Assembly (NCBI RefSeq): GCF_001661675.2
Contig: NZ_CP019603.1
Coordinates: 186,001 to 250,000 of the forward strand
Origin: Croceicoccus marinus
Lineage (GTDB): Bacteria > Pseudomonadota > Alphaproteobacteria > Sphingomonadales > Sphingomonadaceae
Length of the DNA: 64,000 nt
Direction: 5' to 3'
The notes under the pieces were generated by a model. The model was not told where the DNA came from and did no database searches. It saw only the letters and a list, made by a program, of their open reading frames with translations. Position 1 is the stretch's first letter, and every line of letters starts with the position of its first letter. Below are positions 26,146 through 35,202 of the stretch, piece by piece. Made by a program: the position numbers and the translations under genes.

Positions 26146-26319
26146 GGACAATCCCCACAAGTGACAAGATGCCACGCGCGGATCGCAGCGGGGGAACGAC
26201 TGCGGCGTGAACACACACAGACCGTCCCGTCCGGCACGCGCCGCACGAGGCAGTTTCTGTCGTTTCACGAGGGATTTCCCCGTTCGGCCGGCACACCCTG
26301 TCCGGACGAAGAACGACAG

Positions 26320-26490
26320 CGTCAGGCAGGTCTCCTGGCTTGCGGGTCGATGCCGGTCCGGCCGCCTTCTCGGGACGATGATTGCCCCAATGGCATGATG
26401 GCCGATGGCTCTCCGCTTACAGTTGCAGGGGCAGCCGCGGTCTTGAACCGCGTTCCCTTTTGATCCCCTTGCGGGGAACCTGTCGCTGGC
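26320..26490 (-). ncRNA. Cobalamin riboswitch upstream of btuB
   Basis: The minus strand carries the conserved core in order: GGTTCCCC...AAGGGAACGCGG, GCTGCCCCTGCAACTGTAAG, GCCATTGGGGC-type J6/3 elements and the B12 box GCAAGCCAGGAGACCTGCC (26325-26343). Adenosylcobalamin binding should reduce btuB operon expression. About 175 bases of expression platform separate the B12 box from the btuB start. Confidence 0.93.
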
Positions 26491-26579
26491 GAGGCGGATA
26501 ATGGCCCATGAACCATATGGCAAGCCGCTTGTGACCAGATGGTGACTTGCAGAGGCGGCGCATGCTCCCTATCGGCAAG

Positions 26580-26763
26580 AATGTAACGGGTGCCCGCGAG
26601 GGCTTAATCGGGAAGTCCGGCAAGCAGGATTCTACATCTGCGAATCCGGCACTGCTCCCGCAACTGTGACCGGTGAGCGTTCTGCCACAAGCCATTGGAA
26701 GGATTGTTTCCTTCCGAGAAGGCGGCGGAAATGCGTTGACCCGGTAAGTCAGGAAACCGGCCC
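26580..26763 (+). ncRNA. Cobalamin riboswitch upstream of the B12-regulated membrane protein
   Basis: The plus strand shows GGGTGCCCGCGAGGGCTTAA, then ACTGCTCCCGCAACTGTGAC, GCCATTGG, and the B12 box GTAAGTCAGGAAACCGGCCC near 26744-26763. It controls the divergent arm (membrane protein, cobO, cobB). The 100 bases after the B12 box resemble those of the btuB riboswitch, so the pair probably arose by duplication. Confidence 0.93.
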
Positions 26764-26970
26764 GTTGCCGTCGTTCTTCGCCCGGGCGGGATGTACCGGT
26801 CGAACGAGGGCCCAATCCCTTGGTGGACGACACTTGTGTGTGCGTTGAGAAAGGGAGGGCCGCGTCATTCGGCACTCGCAGATCATTTCGGCTGCCGCGG
26901 CCCTGCGCCGCGCCTGTTCCGTCGTCTTACGCGGCGGGCAACGCATCGTTGAACCCTATGGAGGAGATCA

Positions 26971-27573
26971 ATGATGACCGCCGTTCCAATCGCTGCAAAG
27001 CGCCTGAATATCCGGCAATTCGATGCCGTTCTTTTCGCCGTGTTGGCTGTAGTGATGCTGGCCACGCGCCCGCATTCGCTGTCCGACTATATCCACCTTC
27101 CCGAAACCAGCCTCGCCAGCTTTTTCGTGGCGGGATTTTACATCCGCCCGCGCCTTGCCTTTCTCGCGCTTTTCGCGCTGGGTTTCGCGATCGATGTGGT
27201 CACAATCTACGTGATGGGCGGTTCGGGGTTCTGCTTTACCATCGCATACTGGATGCTGCTGCCAGCCTATGGCGCGATGTGGCTCGCGGGCCGGTATGGC
27301 GCGGCGCGCTTGGGTATGAAGCCGGCGACCCTCCCTGCCTTGATCGCGGTGCTGTGCGGCGCGACTTTCGTATCGAACCTGTTTAGCAGCGGCGGATTCT
27401 ATGCGTTCAGTGGGTATTTCCCCGATGCCTCGGTGTCCGGGTTCCTGCCTCGCATCGAACGCTATTTTCCCGGCACGCTGGCCGCGACGCTCAGCTGGGC
27501 GGGCATGGCGGCGATCGTCCACATAGCGGCGGAGCGGCTGACCGGACGCATCCTGCCGGACAGCAGCCGGTGA
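26971..27573 (+). CDS. Riboswitch-controlled integral membrane protein, candidate corrinoid/cobalt transporter
   Basis: 200 residues with about six hydrophobic segments and the recognisable phrases RPHSLSDYIHLPETSLASFFVAGFYIRPR and GSGFCFTIAYWMLLPAYGAMWLAG. A GGAGGAG precedes the first of two ATGs. It directly follows a cobalamin riboswitch and overlaps cobO by four bases. The size and topology are those of S-components such as BtuM, a solitary cobalamin transporter, but I cannot show homology. No btuCDF genes are in the window, which makes an inner-membrane B12 uptake role attractive. The Cys in GFCF is a possible ligand. Confidence 0.7.
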   Translation: MMTAVPIAAKRLNIRQFDAVLFAVLAVVMLATRPHSLSDYIHLPETSLASFFVAGFYIRPRLAFLALFALGFAIDVVTIYVMGGSGFCFTIAYWMLLPAYGAMWLAGRYGAARLGMKPATLPALIAVLCGATFVSNLFSSGGFYAFSGYFPDASVSGFLPRIERYFPGTLAATLSWAGMAAIVHIAAERLTGRILPDSSR

Positions 27574-28184
27574 GCGGCAGCGACAAGGACGCCATCAATG
27601 CCCGCCACCGCGAACGCACGCGCAAGCACAAGGCGGCGGTCGATAAAAGGATCGCCGCTGCCACGCAGGACAAGGGCCTACTGCTGGTGATTACCGGCAA
27701 TGGGAAGGGCAAGTCGTCCTCCGCCTTTGGCATGGTGGCGCGCACATTGGGCTATGGCCACAAGGCAGCGGTGTTCCAGTTCATCAAGGGCAAGGAGGAA
27801 GTGGGCGAACGCGCCTTTTTCGCGCGCGACCCGAACATGCGCTGGGAACGCTGCGGCGAAGGCTTCACATGGGAAACGCAGGAACGCGACCGCGACATCG
27901 CCGCCGCCCGCGCCGGATGGAAAAAGGCGAAGGAAGCGCTGGCCGATCGGTCCATCCACCTCGTCGTGCTGGACGAGCTGACCTATCTCGTCACTTATCG
28001 CTATCTCTCCGTGGAAGAGATCATGCCCGCCATCCATGCGCGCCCGCCGATGCAGCATGTGGTGATTACCGGCCGCGCCGCGCATGACACTTTTATCGAA
28101 GCCGCCGATACGGTGAGCGCAATCCGCGATGTGAAACATGCCTTCCGCGCCGGTATCCGAGCGCAGCCGGGCATCGATTTGTGA
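27570..28184 (+). CDS. cobO: Corrinoid adenosyltransferase (CobO/BtuR type)
   Basis: 204 residues from a GTG overlapping the preceding stop (GTGA). The P-loop GNGKGKSS is at residues 43-50, with VVLDELTYL and VVITGRAAHDTFIEAADTVS in the C-terminal half, typical of the CobA/CobO/BtuR family. It adds the 5'-deoxyadenosyl group to cob(I)alamin or corrinoid precursors using ATP. Confidence 0.97.
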   Translation: MSGSDKDAINARHRERTRKHKAAVDKRIAAATQDKGLLLVITGNGKGKSSSAFGMVARTLGYGHKAAVFQFIKGKEEVGERAFFARDPNMRWERCGEGFTWETQERDRDIAAARAGWKKAKEALADRSIHLVVLDELTYLVTYRYLSVEEIMPAIHARPPMQHVVITGRAAHDTFIEAADTVSAIRDVKHAFRAGIRAQPGIDL

Positions 28185-29473
28185 GCGCAGCGGCGCATTG
28201 CCCTGCCCTGCTGGTCGCCGCGCCGGCTTCGGGGCAAGGCAAGACGAGCATTACTGCCGCTCTCGCCCGCCGTCACCGCGATGCGGGGCGGCGGGTGCGG
28301 GTTTTCAAATGCGGGCCCGATTTCCTCGACCCAATGATCCTTGAACGCGCCAGCGGCCATCCTGTTCACCAGCTCGACCTGTTCATGGTGGGCGAGGACC
28401 ATTGCCGCCGCCTGCTGTACGATGCCGCGCAGGACGCCGACATCATTCTTGTCGAAGGGGTGATGGGGCTTTTCGACGGCGATCCGTCCAGCGCAGACAT
28501 CGCTGCGCACTTCGGCCTGTCGGTGCTGGCAGTCATCGACGGATCGGCCATGGCGCAAAGTTTTGGCGCGCTGGTCCACGGACTGGCTAGTTACCGGCAG
28601 GAAGTTGCGGTCGACGGTGTGATCGCCAACCGCATTGCGGGTGACCGCCATGCCGATATGCTGCGCGAAAGCGTGAAGCCGCCCGTCCGATGGCTCGGTG
28701 CTTTGCCGCGCGACACCACATTTGCATTGCCCCAACGCTATCTCGGCCTGTTAATGGCGGCAGAGATCCCGGATCTGGACTCGCGCATCTCCGCCTGCTC
28801 CGCCGCCTTGCCCGACGATGCGCTGGCCCTGCCGCCTCCGGTCGCGTTCCCTGCGCCTGCGCCGAGCCCTCTGCCACCCATGCTGCAAGGGAGGCGCATC
28901 GCCATTGCCCGCGATGCGTGCTTTGCGTTCATCTATGCCGATAATCTGGCCGTTCTGCGAGAAATGGGCGCGGAATTGCGCTTTTTCTCTCCCCTTGCGG
29001 GAGAGGATCTGCCCGAATGTGACGCGCTGTGGTTGCCGGGCGGCTATCCAGAGTTGCATGCGGAAGTGTTGGCTGCCGACCGTCAGTGGCAGCGGAGTAT
29101 CCGGCGCCATCACGCAATGGGCAAGGCCCTGCTGGCCGAATGCGGCGGTATGATGGTCTGTTCGGAGCAGTTGGAAACGGCGGACGGTCCTTTTCCAATG
29201 CTGGGGCTGCTGCCTGCGCAGGTGATCATACAGGACCGACTGGGAGGGCTCGGTTTGCAGGAAGTCGATCTGCGAACAGGTGTATTGCGCGGCCATAGCT
29301 TTCATTATTCGCGGATCGAAACCGATCTGATACCGCTCAGCCGGTCACGCAATCCAAACGGCGGCAGGGATGAGGCCGTGTTCAGTTGCGGTTCCCTGCT
29401 GGCCAGCTATGTGCATTTCTATTTCCGGTCCGCTCCGGAAGCTACAGCAATGCTTTTCTCGGCCCGACAGTAA
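28181..29473 (+). CDS. cobB: Cobyrinic acid a,c-diamide synthase
   Basis: 430 residues from a GTG overlapping the cobO stop (GTGA). The N-terminal ATPase part has APASGQGKTS, FKCGPDFLDP and EGVMGLFDG. The glutaminase part has the nucleophile Cys in LLAECGGMM and the catalytic His in VHFYFRS-type ending. It amidates side chains a and c of (hydrogeno)cobyrinic acid. Its presence with cobQ but without ring-forming genes is notable. It is the last gene of the plus-strand arm. Confidence 0.95.
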   Translation: MSAAAHCPALLVAAPASGQGKTSITAALARRHRDAGRRVRVFKCGPDFLDPMILERASGHPVHQLDLFMVGEDHCRRLLYDAAQDADIILVEGVMGLFDGDPSSADIAAHFGLSVLAVIDGSAMAQSFGALVHGLASYRQEVAVDGVIANRIAGDRHADMLRESVKPPVRWLGALPRDTTFALPQRYLGLLMAAEIPDLDSRISACSAALPDDALALPPPVAFPAPAPSPLPPMLQGRRIAIARDACFAFIYADNLAVLREMGAELRFFSPLAGEDLPECDALWLPGGYPELHAEVLAADRQWQRSIRRHHAMGKALLAECGGMMVCSEQLETADGPFPMLGLLPAQVIIQDRLGGLGLQEVDLRTGVLRGHSFHYSRIETDLIPLSRSRNPNGGRDEAVFSCGSLLASYVHFYFRSAPEATAMLFSARQ

Positions 29474-29881
29474 TTCCGCGTTCTAAATGGGATAGCTGCA
29501 GTGATGCTGAGCGGCGATCCGTTTGACAACATGAATGAGTGTCCGCTCACAAGAAGCGGAAATTAACTCGTGCATGACCGCTATGTCGAAGGATTTCGGG
29601 CGCTTAAGCGTACGAAATCCTAACATGCAGGAACCCGCGGGCCGCATGCGCTGCGCTATGGGGAATTGTGTTTTGGAATGGTCTGGCTCGCGGGCCGCAT
29701 CGCCCATTGGCCGTGCCGGCGCCGCCTTGGCGAGCGCTGTCGCGCCGATAATAGCGCTCCGGACATGGTCATCTCCCGACACCGGACGGCGTAGCCATAG
29801 CTGCAGCCGTGGATGGCGCGAACGGTACTGTTGGCCGGTACGGGCAAGAGGCGGCCAATCTGCAGGATAAGCCATGCCCGG
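29474..29881. other. Intergenic stretch next to the IS91-type unit
   Basis: About 400 bases between cobB and the IS91-type transposase gene. Antisense ORFs exist but show no family signature. Part of it should be the terminal region of the IS91 element; I cannot place the exact end. Confidence 0.4.
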
Positions 29882-31075
29882 TCATGGCGCGTGGCTCCGG
29901 GTAAGCGCGACGATTTGGGGCGGCGCGCGCGGTTGCTGCCGACGGACGAAGGTCTCGATGACGATCATATGGCCGCCACAGCAGGGGCATGGCGGGCGAT
30001 GGTCAGCTGGCTCTACGTTGTCGGACGGCGGCGGTTCGGGCGCGACGTGAAGCAAGGCGCGGGCCCGGGCGATGGCATCCTTGCGGGCGGAGCCGGCGAG
30101 CAAGCCGTAATGGCGGATGCGATGGAACTCGCGAGGCAGGACATGGAGCAGGAAGCGGCGGATGAACTCGTCGGTAGGAAGCGTCATGACTCGCTGCCGT
30201 TCGGGCCCGTCGCGGCGATAATCTTTGTACCGCAGCGTGACCCCGCGGTCGTCGAAGGCGACGAGACGCCGGTTCGAGATCGCCACGCGGTGGGTGTAGC
30301 GCGAGCGATAGGCAAGCACCGCCTGCGGTCCGGCAAACGGGGGCTTGGCATAGACGACCCAGCGCTTCTTCCGCACCGGCGCGATATGACGCAGGAATGC
30401 GCGCCTCTGCTCCAGCGCGGCCATGTTGCCGGCGAAGAACAACCGGCCGGCATCGTACAATGCCAGTAGTCCGGTGAGAAAGAGGCGGCGGAACAGCGCG
30501 CCGAGCACGCGCACCCGTAGAAGAAACGAGGGGCGCGAGGATATCCAGCGGGTCCCATCGAGCGCGATGCCGCCGCCGGGCACGATCATGTGGACGTGCG
30601 GATGGTGGGTCATGGCCGAGCCCGATGTGTGGAGCACAGCGGTGATGCCGATGCGGGCGCCCAGGTGCTTCGGATCTGCCGCGATCGTCAGCATCGTCTG
30701 CGCCGCCGCCTTGAACAGCAGTTCATAGAGCAGCGACTTGTTCTGGAAGGCGATGGCGGCAATCTCGGCAGGCAGCGTGAACACGACGTGGAAGTAACCG
30801 ACGGGCAGCAGGGCGGCCTCGCGTTCGGCCAGCCAAACGCGCGCCGCGGCACCCTGGCACTTGGGGCAATGCCGGTTGCGGCCGGAATTGTAGGCAACGC
30901 GCCAATGGCCGCAGTCCTCGCAGGCCTCGACATGACCACCCAGCGCGGCGGTGCGGCAGTTCTCGATCGCCGTCATGACCTTGAGCTGCATCAGGCCGAG
31001 ATGCCCGTCGTGCGCGGCACGATAGGCCAGGCCTGCGCTTCGGAAGATTTGGGCGACCTCGAGGCCGGCGTGCAC
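29882..31075 (-). CDS. IS91-family transposase
   Basis: 397 residues from a GTG. An N-terminal zinc-finger region contains CEDCGHWRVAYNSGRNRHCPKCQ, and the HUH-like metal site is in THHPHVHMIVPGGG. The block YTHRVAISNRRLVAFDD, which holds the catalytic tyrosine in the family, follows. A C-terminal CPCCGG zinc ribbon ends the protein. IS91 transposases act by rolling-circle transposition and do not make target duplications. Confidence 0.93.
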   Translation of the reverse strand: MHAGLEVAQIFRSAGLAYRAAHDGHLGLMQLKVMTAIENCRTAALGGHVEACEDCGHWRVAYNSGRNRHCPKCQGAAARVWLAEREAALLPVGYFHVVFTLPAEIAAIAFQNKSLLYELLFKAAAQTMLTIAADPKHLGARIGITAVLHTSGSAMTHHPHVHMIVPGGGIALDGTRWISSRPSFLLRVRVLGALFRRLFLTGLLALYDAGRLFFAGNMAALEQRRAFLRHIAPVRKKRWVVYAKPPFAGPQAVLAYRSRYTHRVAISNRRLVAFDDRGVTLRYKDYRRDGPERQRVMTLPTDEFIRRFLLHVLPREFHRIRHYGLLAGSARKDAIARARALLHVAPEPPPSDNVEPADHRPPCPCCGGHMIVIETFVRRQQPRAPPQIVALTRSHAP

Positions 31076-31079
31076 CGGC

Positions 31080-31593
31080 TCAGCCGGGCGGCGATGCCGC
31101 TCGTTCCTTGCCCTCCATCAGCGCGATGATCCGGTCGAGCGGGCTGGTCACCGCCTGGATCGTCTTGGTCGAGACCTTGGTGTAGATCGCGGTCGTGTCG
31201 ATCTTGGCATGGCCGAGCAGGACCTAAATCACGCGAATATCGACATCCTGCTCGAGCAAATGCGTGGCGAAACTATGCCGCAGCGTATGCGGGCTGATGC
31301 GTCGCTTGATACCGGCCACCTCGGCGGCTTCCTGCACAGCGCGGTGCAACTGCCGGGCCGAGATGGGATCGGTGTAGCTGCGCCCCGGGAACAGCCAGCC
31401 ATGCGGAAACATGACGCCGCGTCGCTTGCCCTCGCGCCACCATATCCGCAGCAGTTCGAGCTGCGGCGGCGAAAGCATGGCATTGCGATCGCGCCCGCCC
31501 TTGCCGTTCTCGACGCGGATTAACATCCGCTGGCTGTCGATATCGTCGATCTTGAGGTGTGCGACCTCCGAGACCCGCAGGCCCGGCATGCAC
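31080..31593 (-). pseudogene. Tyrosine recombinase of the IS91 unit, 5'-truncated and with a nonsense codon
   Basis: The C-terminal catalytic domain is readable: GLRVSEVAHLKIDDID (first Arg), SPHTLRHSFATHLLE (HxxR), then a TAG at 31224-31226 where relatives have a Gln (IRVI-Q-VLLGHAKIDTTAIYT). The frame continues through VLLGHAKIDTTAIYTKVSTK to a stop at 31080. The last tyrosine lies after the stop codon, so the enzyme is inactive unless read through. The N-terminal SAM-like domain is absent; homology ends at 31593 against a TniQ fragment. Confidence 0.8.
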
Positions 31594-32155
31594 GAAGCAC
31601 GCCGCGGTGCTGATGGACGCCTGCCCGGACTGCGATGCGCCTTACCAGCCTCACCGCTTAGGCTTCCGCCATTGCGACGCGTGCGGCCTCGATCTCGCCG
31701 CTGTTTCCGCGTCCATCGCCGATCCGAGCGCGCTCGCCTTGCAGGCGCACAACGAAGCAGTGCTGGACGGACGCGCGGTGGCCTGGCCCCATCTGCACGG
31801 GACGCACCCGGTCGCCTTCTTCGCCATCCAGCTGGCGATCTTCCGGGCGATCGCCGCGAAGAACTGGGGCGAGCGCGTCCGCGCGGCCCTGCATCCGTCG
31901 GTCGGAGAGATCGACCTCGATTACCGGACCGCGAACCCCAGTATCCGCTCCATGACCGTCAGCGCCGCGCACGGCGTGATGCGCGGCGTCAGCCGGCTGC
32001 TGCGGGGATGGCCGTTCGGTCTCGTCGGTCCGTGCGGCGAGGCGCGCGCCTGGGCGAGCTGGATCGTGCCAGAGGAGCCGGGTGTCCAGACGCCCTTCGC
32101 GCTGCGACGCGTACTCGACACCTATCTGCGCCCCGGCTCCTCGAACGCGCGCTAG
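31593..32155 (+). pseudogene. TniQ-like protein, 5'-truncated
   Basis: About 185 C-terminal residues of a TniQ-type protein: the zinc-ribbon phrases ACPDCDAPYQPHRLGFRHCDACGLDL at the front and a helical remainder containing FFAIQLAIFRAIAAKNWG. The N-terminal part is lost at the junction with the IS91 unit. TniQ proteins select targets in Tn7/Tn5053-type transposons, so a larger transposon may once have occupied this site. The stop codon shares the bases CTAG (32152-32155) with the stop of the convergent gene. Confidence 0.55.
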
Positions 32156-33504
32156 AAGTTCCGCTCGGCCGACAGGAGCAGTTCGGCGCGCGCCGGGATC
32201 ACCTGCGCCAGTGTCCTCGCGTCCCAGACGGTCTTCTTGTGGGCGACGGTGTCGATCCGCGTGTCGAGAAAGTCGGCGCGCGGGAACGTGCCCGACGGAT
32301 CGTCGCCGCGCCGCCGACCGACCCGATCGCACACGCTGCGCAGGGCCCGGCCGAGAAAGCTCAGCCCGTCGTCGCGGTCGAGCTGCGCGACGAGACCCAT
32401 GGCGAAGGCTTCGCTCGCATCGTTCCTCAAAATCTCGATGGCCCAGACGGTGCCGTGATCGAAGGCGAGTGGCACGGCGGCCGCGAAGCGGGTGAGACCC
32501 TTTGCATCGGGAGCGGCGAACCCGCCCCACGAAGGAGGCAGACGGTAGAGCACCTCTTCGCCGCGTCCGAGATCGTATTCCGGAAGGCTCGTCGCCGAGC
32601 GATGCTCGGTCATGTAGTAGCCCGCGAGGAAGAACTCGCGCATCAGCAGCGGTACATCGTCGAGCTTCGCGATCCGCGCTTCGAGGCCCGGCGCGTCGCT
32701 CGCGGCGAGGAACCGCGTCTGCAGGCTCGGCCGTTCGAAGACGACGGTCTCGACCGGCCCGCTCTCCACCTGCGGGACGGTGCCGCCGGGTTCGGGCGGA
32801 CCGGACGACACGATCGGCGTTACGAACTCGAGTCGATCCTTGCGAGGATCGAACCTCGACAGTCGGCTATGGCCGTCCGCGGCGGGGACAGTTTGCCGAT
32901 CGAAGCGCATGGGAAGCTTGGCGAACTCGGGAAACAGCCGCCCGAAATCGCCGTCCAGACGGCCGAGGCGAACGGTGCGCTTGTCCGCCGGGTAGCGTTT
33001 GCCCGCGAGGCTCTTCTGCGAAACGATGGATCGCAGCAAGAGCGTATCGAGGAGAACGCTGACGCCCGAGCATATGAACCGGAACTGCTCGCCGTGGGCC
33101 ACGCCGAGGGGGTGTGGGGCGTCTATCTGGTCGATGAACACCTTCTCGGTTTGCCGGATCGACAGGTCCAAGGGTTTGGCGTGCTTCCGCGGACTGACGA
33201 GGGTCCGGCGCTCGATGTCCCAGATTTCGACTTCATCGCCCAGAAGAAACGTCCTGCGGGATCGTCGGCGACCGCGGTTGCGCAGGATCGTCGCTCTACC
33301 CGGGCCGAACAATGTGCCGATCGGGAACATCGCGAAATCCGACAGCGGTACGTGAAGCGAGGATTCGACGGCGCCTGCCGCCGTAATGCTCCGGAGCAGA
33401 CATTTTGCTTCGAGAAGATGTTCGAAAGCCGGCGACGTGCGGAAGTTCTGATACGCGGCGAGGTAGTGGATGCCGGGTTCGCGCTGCAGCTGAATGAAGC
33501 TCAT
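32152..33504 (-). CDS. Unknown 450-residue protein
   Basis: A long intact frame with ATG at 33504 (a GTG at 33528 is the alternative). I recognise no family. Visible features are a globular, charged protein with no signal peptide or membrane helix, an FLLGDEVEIWDI segment near residue 85, FRFICSGVSVLLDTLLLRS near 150, and an acidic/proline-rich middle. It converges on the TniQ fragment, sharing the CTAG stop, and may be cargo of the same lost transposon. The opposite strand is also open for 784 codons, but that frame carries no motifs. Confidence 0.55.
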   Translation of the reverse strand: MSFIQLQREPGIHYLAAYQNFRTSPAFEHLLEAKCLLRSITAAGAVESSLHVPLSDFAMFPIGTLFGPGRATILRNRGRRRSRRTFLLGDEVEIWDIERRTLVSPRKHAKPLDLSIRQTEKVFIDQIDAPHPLGVAHGEQFRFICSGVSVLLDTLLLRSIVSQKSLAGKRYPADKRTVRLGRLDGDFGRLFPEFAKLPMRFDRQTVPAADGHSRLSRFDPRKDRLEFVTPIVSSGPPEPGGTVPQVESGPVETVVFERPSLQTRFLAASDAPGLEARIAKLDDVPLLMREFFLAGYYMTEHRSATSLPEYDLGRGEEVLYRLPPSWGGFAAPDAKGLTRFAAAVPLAFDHGTVWAIEILRNDASEAFAMGLVAQLDRDDGLSFLGRALRSVCDRVGRRRGDDPSGTFPRADFLDTRIDTVAHKKTVWDARTLAQVIPARAELLLSAERNF

Positions 33505-33529
33505 CCGATCGGGGACGTGGGCGCGCACT

Positions 33530-34056
33530 CACCGCTCGATGCCGTTCCGACCTCGGGCAAGGTCACACCTGTGCGTGACAACACGCAGCGATGTCGGCGA
33601 GATGCGCCGCTGCCTAGGCGGCCCGTCGTTCTCCGTAGCGCGCGGACAATTCGACAAGTGCTTTGCCAAAGGGGTTGTAGATGCCCGCGAGCGACTTCCA
33701 GGCCGATCCCTTCACTCATTTCAGCCGCAATCATCCTTAACCGGGCATCATTATTGATACCCTAGTACGCGCCAAAAGCGGAGTCGAGAATCGCGACGAG
33801 TATGGAACTCGCTTGGCGGGCAGCCGTGAGCGCGTCGGCTTCCGTGGCCCCGACGCGAACCCACAGGAGTTGCCAAAATCGGCATCGGTGTTGACAGGCG
33901 GCAACTCCTCTCTTGAACGCGAGGGACCCACTCGAATGTTCGAACGATTGTTTCGTTCGATGTCCGATTAGCACATATAGCCTATCGCAGCTTTAGCTGA
34001 TCGCTCATTTTGATGCCATGTAGGGCGCTCGCGCCGACTGGTATCCTAACCCGGGC
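33530..34056. other. Intergenic stretch without convincing gene
   Basis: About 525 bases between the unknown protein and the HWE kinase. A short minus-strand frame (about 33615-33714) reading ...AGIYNPFGKALVELSARYGERR could be the end of a decayed gene, but it is too short to assign. No RNA gene or terminator was recognised. Confidence 0.4.
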
Positions 34057-35202
34057 CTACGATATCACCGAAACCAACCGCTGTAGCGGGACCGCGAAAT
34101 CGATGGTCAGCCCATCGGAACGCCACGACCGCGTGAGGGTCGCCCCAATCCCTGTGAGCGCCGCCCGCTCGAGCGTCGAACCGAACCCTTCGCGGCGTTC
34201 CTTGCGTTTCGGCGAACGGGCATTCGTCTCGGCCCACGTCATCGTGAGGCGATCGTCTTGCATCGCCAGCTCGACCGACAAGCGCCCATCCGCCAGCGCC
34301 AGCGCTCCATGCTTGGCGGCGTTGGTGGCCAACTCATGTAGAAGCAGCGCGACCGAGGTGAGCGCGCTGCCCGAAAGCGGCGCATCGCAGCCGCCGATCG
34401 TGATGCGCGAGCCTGTGCTATCGTCATGCGGGGCCAGGATGGCCTCGAGCAGAGCGCGCAACGTGGTGCTGTTCTCGGCGCTGTCGCCGGCGGAGAGATC
34501 GGGCATCGTCAGTTCATGCGCGCGGGCCAAGGCCCGCAAGCGCGCAGCCAGATCGGCGGCCAGCGCCTCGCCTCCAGTGGTGCCGCGCGCGCTGAGCGCA
34601 ACCAGCGCCGCGGTCAGACTGAACAGGTTCTTGATCCGGTGGTTCATCTCGCGCAGCAACAGCGATTGCTGCACACCAGCTTCCTTCTGGTCGCCGATGT
34701 TTCGAGCGATCTTCGACGCCCCCACGATCACGCCTGCTTCATTCCGAACAGGCGAGACCGTCACCGAAACATGCACGTCCTTACCGTCCTTACGCCGGCG
34801 TACCGTCTCGAAATGATCGATGCGCTGGCCTGAGCGTAACCGGCCGAGGATGTCATCTTCTTCGCTAAGCCGCTCTTCGGGAAAGAGCAGGGTGATCGGC
34901 TTGCCGATGCATTCGTTCGCGCTGTAGCCGAACAGGCGTTCGGCCCCGCCGTTCCAAGTTCTGATCACACCATCGAGCGTCTTGGACACGATCGCATCGT
35001 CGCAATCACCGACCACCGCCGCTAGCCAGGCATCGGCCTCGAACGCTATGCTCGGCACCATCGCGGCCTGCGGAACTTGCTTGTCACCGTCACCCGCATT
35101 CGTCTGGAGGGATTGCGTCACCTGGTTTCGACCCCTTGTCGCTCTCCGTCCGAGGACCGGGAAAAGCAGCATTACCCTGTCGTAAGCGCGGGGAGAATGC
35201 AA
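34057..35202 (-). CDS. PAS-HWE family sensor histidine kinase
   Basis: 381 residues from the most upstream start; the true start could lie inside the first 50 residues. A PAS S-box (about 58-180) with TWNGGAERLFGYSANE leads into the HisKA_2-type dimerisation helix with the phospho-acceptor His in REMNHRIKNLFSL. The ATP-binding domain has the N-box LLLHELATNAAKHGAL and WAE, the W-x-E hallmark of the HWE family. No transmembrane segment, so a cytoplasmic (perhaps light/redox) sensor. HWE kinases often feed the PhyR-NepR-EcfG general stress switch. Stress-type genes lie just downstream, but no cognate regulator is adjacent. Confidence 0.88.
   Translation of the reverse strand: MHSPRAYDRVMLLFPVLGRRATRGRNQVTQSLQTNAGDGDKQVPQAAMVPSIAFEADAWLAAVVGDCDDAIVSKTLDGVIRTWNGGAERLFGYSANECIGKPITLLFPEERLSEEDDILGRLRSGQRIDHFETVRRRKDGKDVHVSVTVSPVRNEAGVIVGASKIARNIGDQKEAGVQQSLLLREMNHRIKNLFSLTAALVALSARGTTGGEALAADLAARLRALARAHELTMPDLSAGDSAENSTTLRALLEAILAPHDDSTGSRITIGGCDAPLSGSALTSVALLLHELATNAAKHGALALADGRLSVELAMQDDRLTMTWAETNARSPKRKERREGFGSTLERAALTGIGATLTRSWRSDGLTIDFAVPLQRLVSVIS

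Larger units (their letters stand above)
29882..31593 (-). mobile_element. IS91-family unit (transposase plus broken tyrosine recombinase)
   Basis: A two-gene arrangement common in IS91-like elements: a tyrosine recombinase gene overlapping the start of the rolling-circle transposase gene. The left and right element ends were not identified. The unit cuts into a TniQ-like gene at about 31593. Confidence 0.75.

Noticed and set aside
26146..26523. N-terminal extension of BtuB by 126 codons
   Set aside because: It would translate through the cobalamin riboswitch; a signal peptide and start are found at 26145.
31411..33765. 784-codon plus-strand ORF
   Set aside because: Arg/Ala-rich translation without motifs, antisense to the unknown 450-residue gene and overlapping the TniQ fragment in another frame; typical high-GC shadow.
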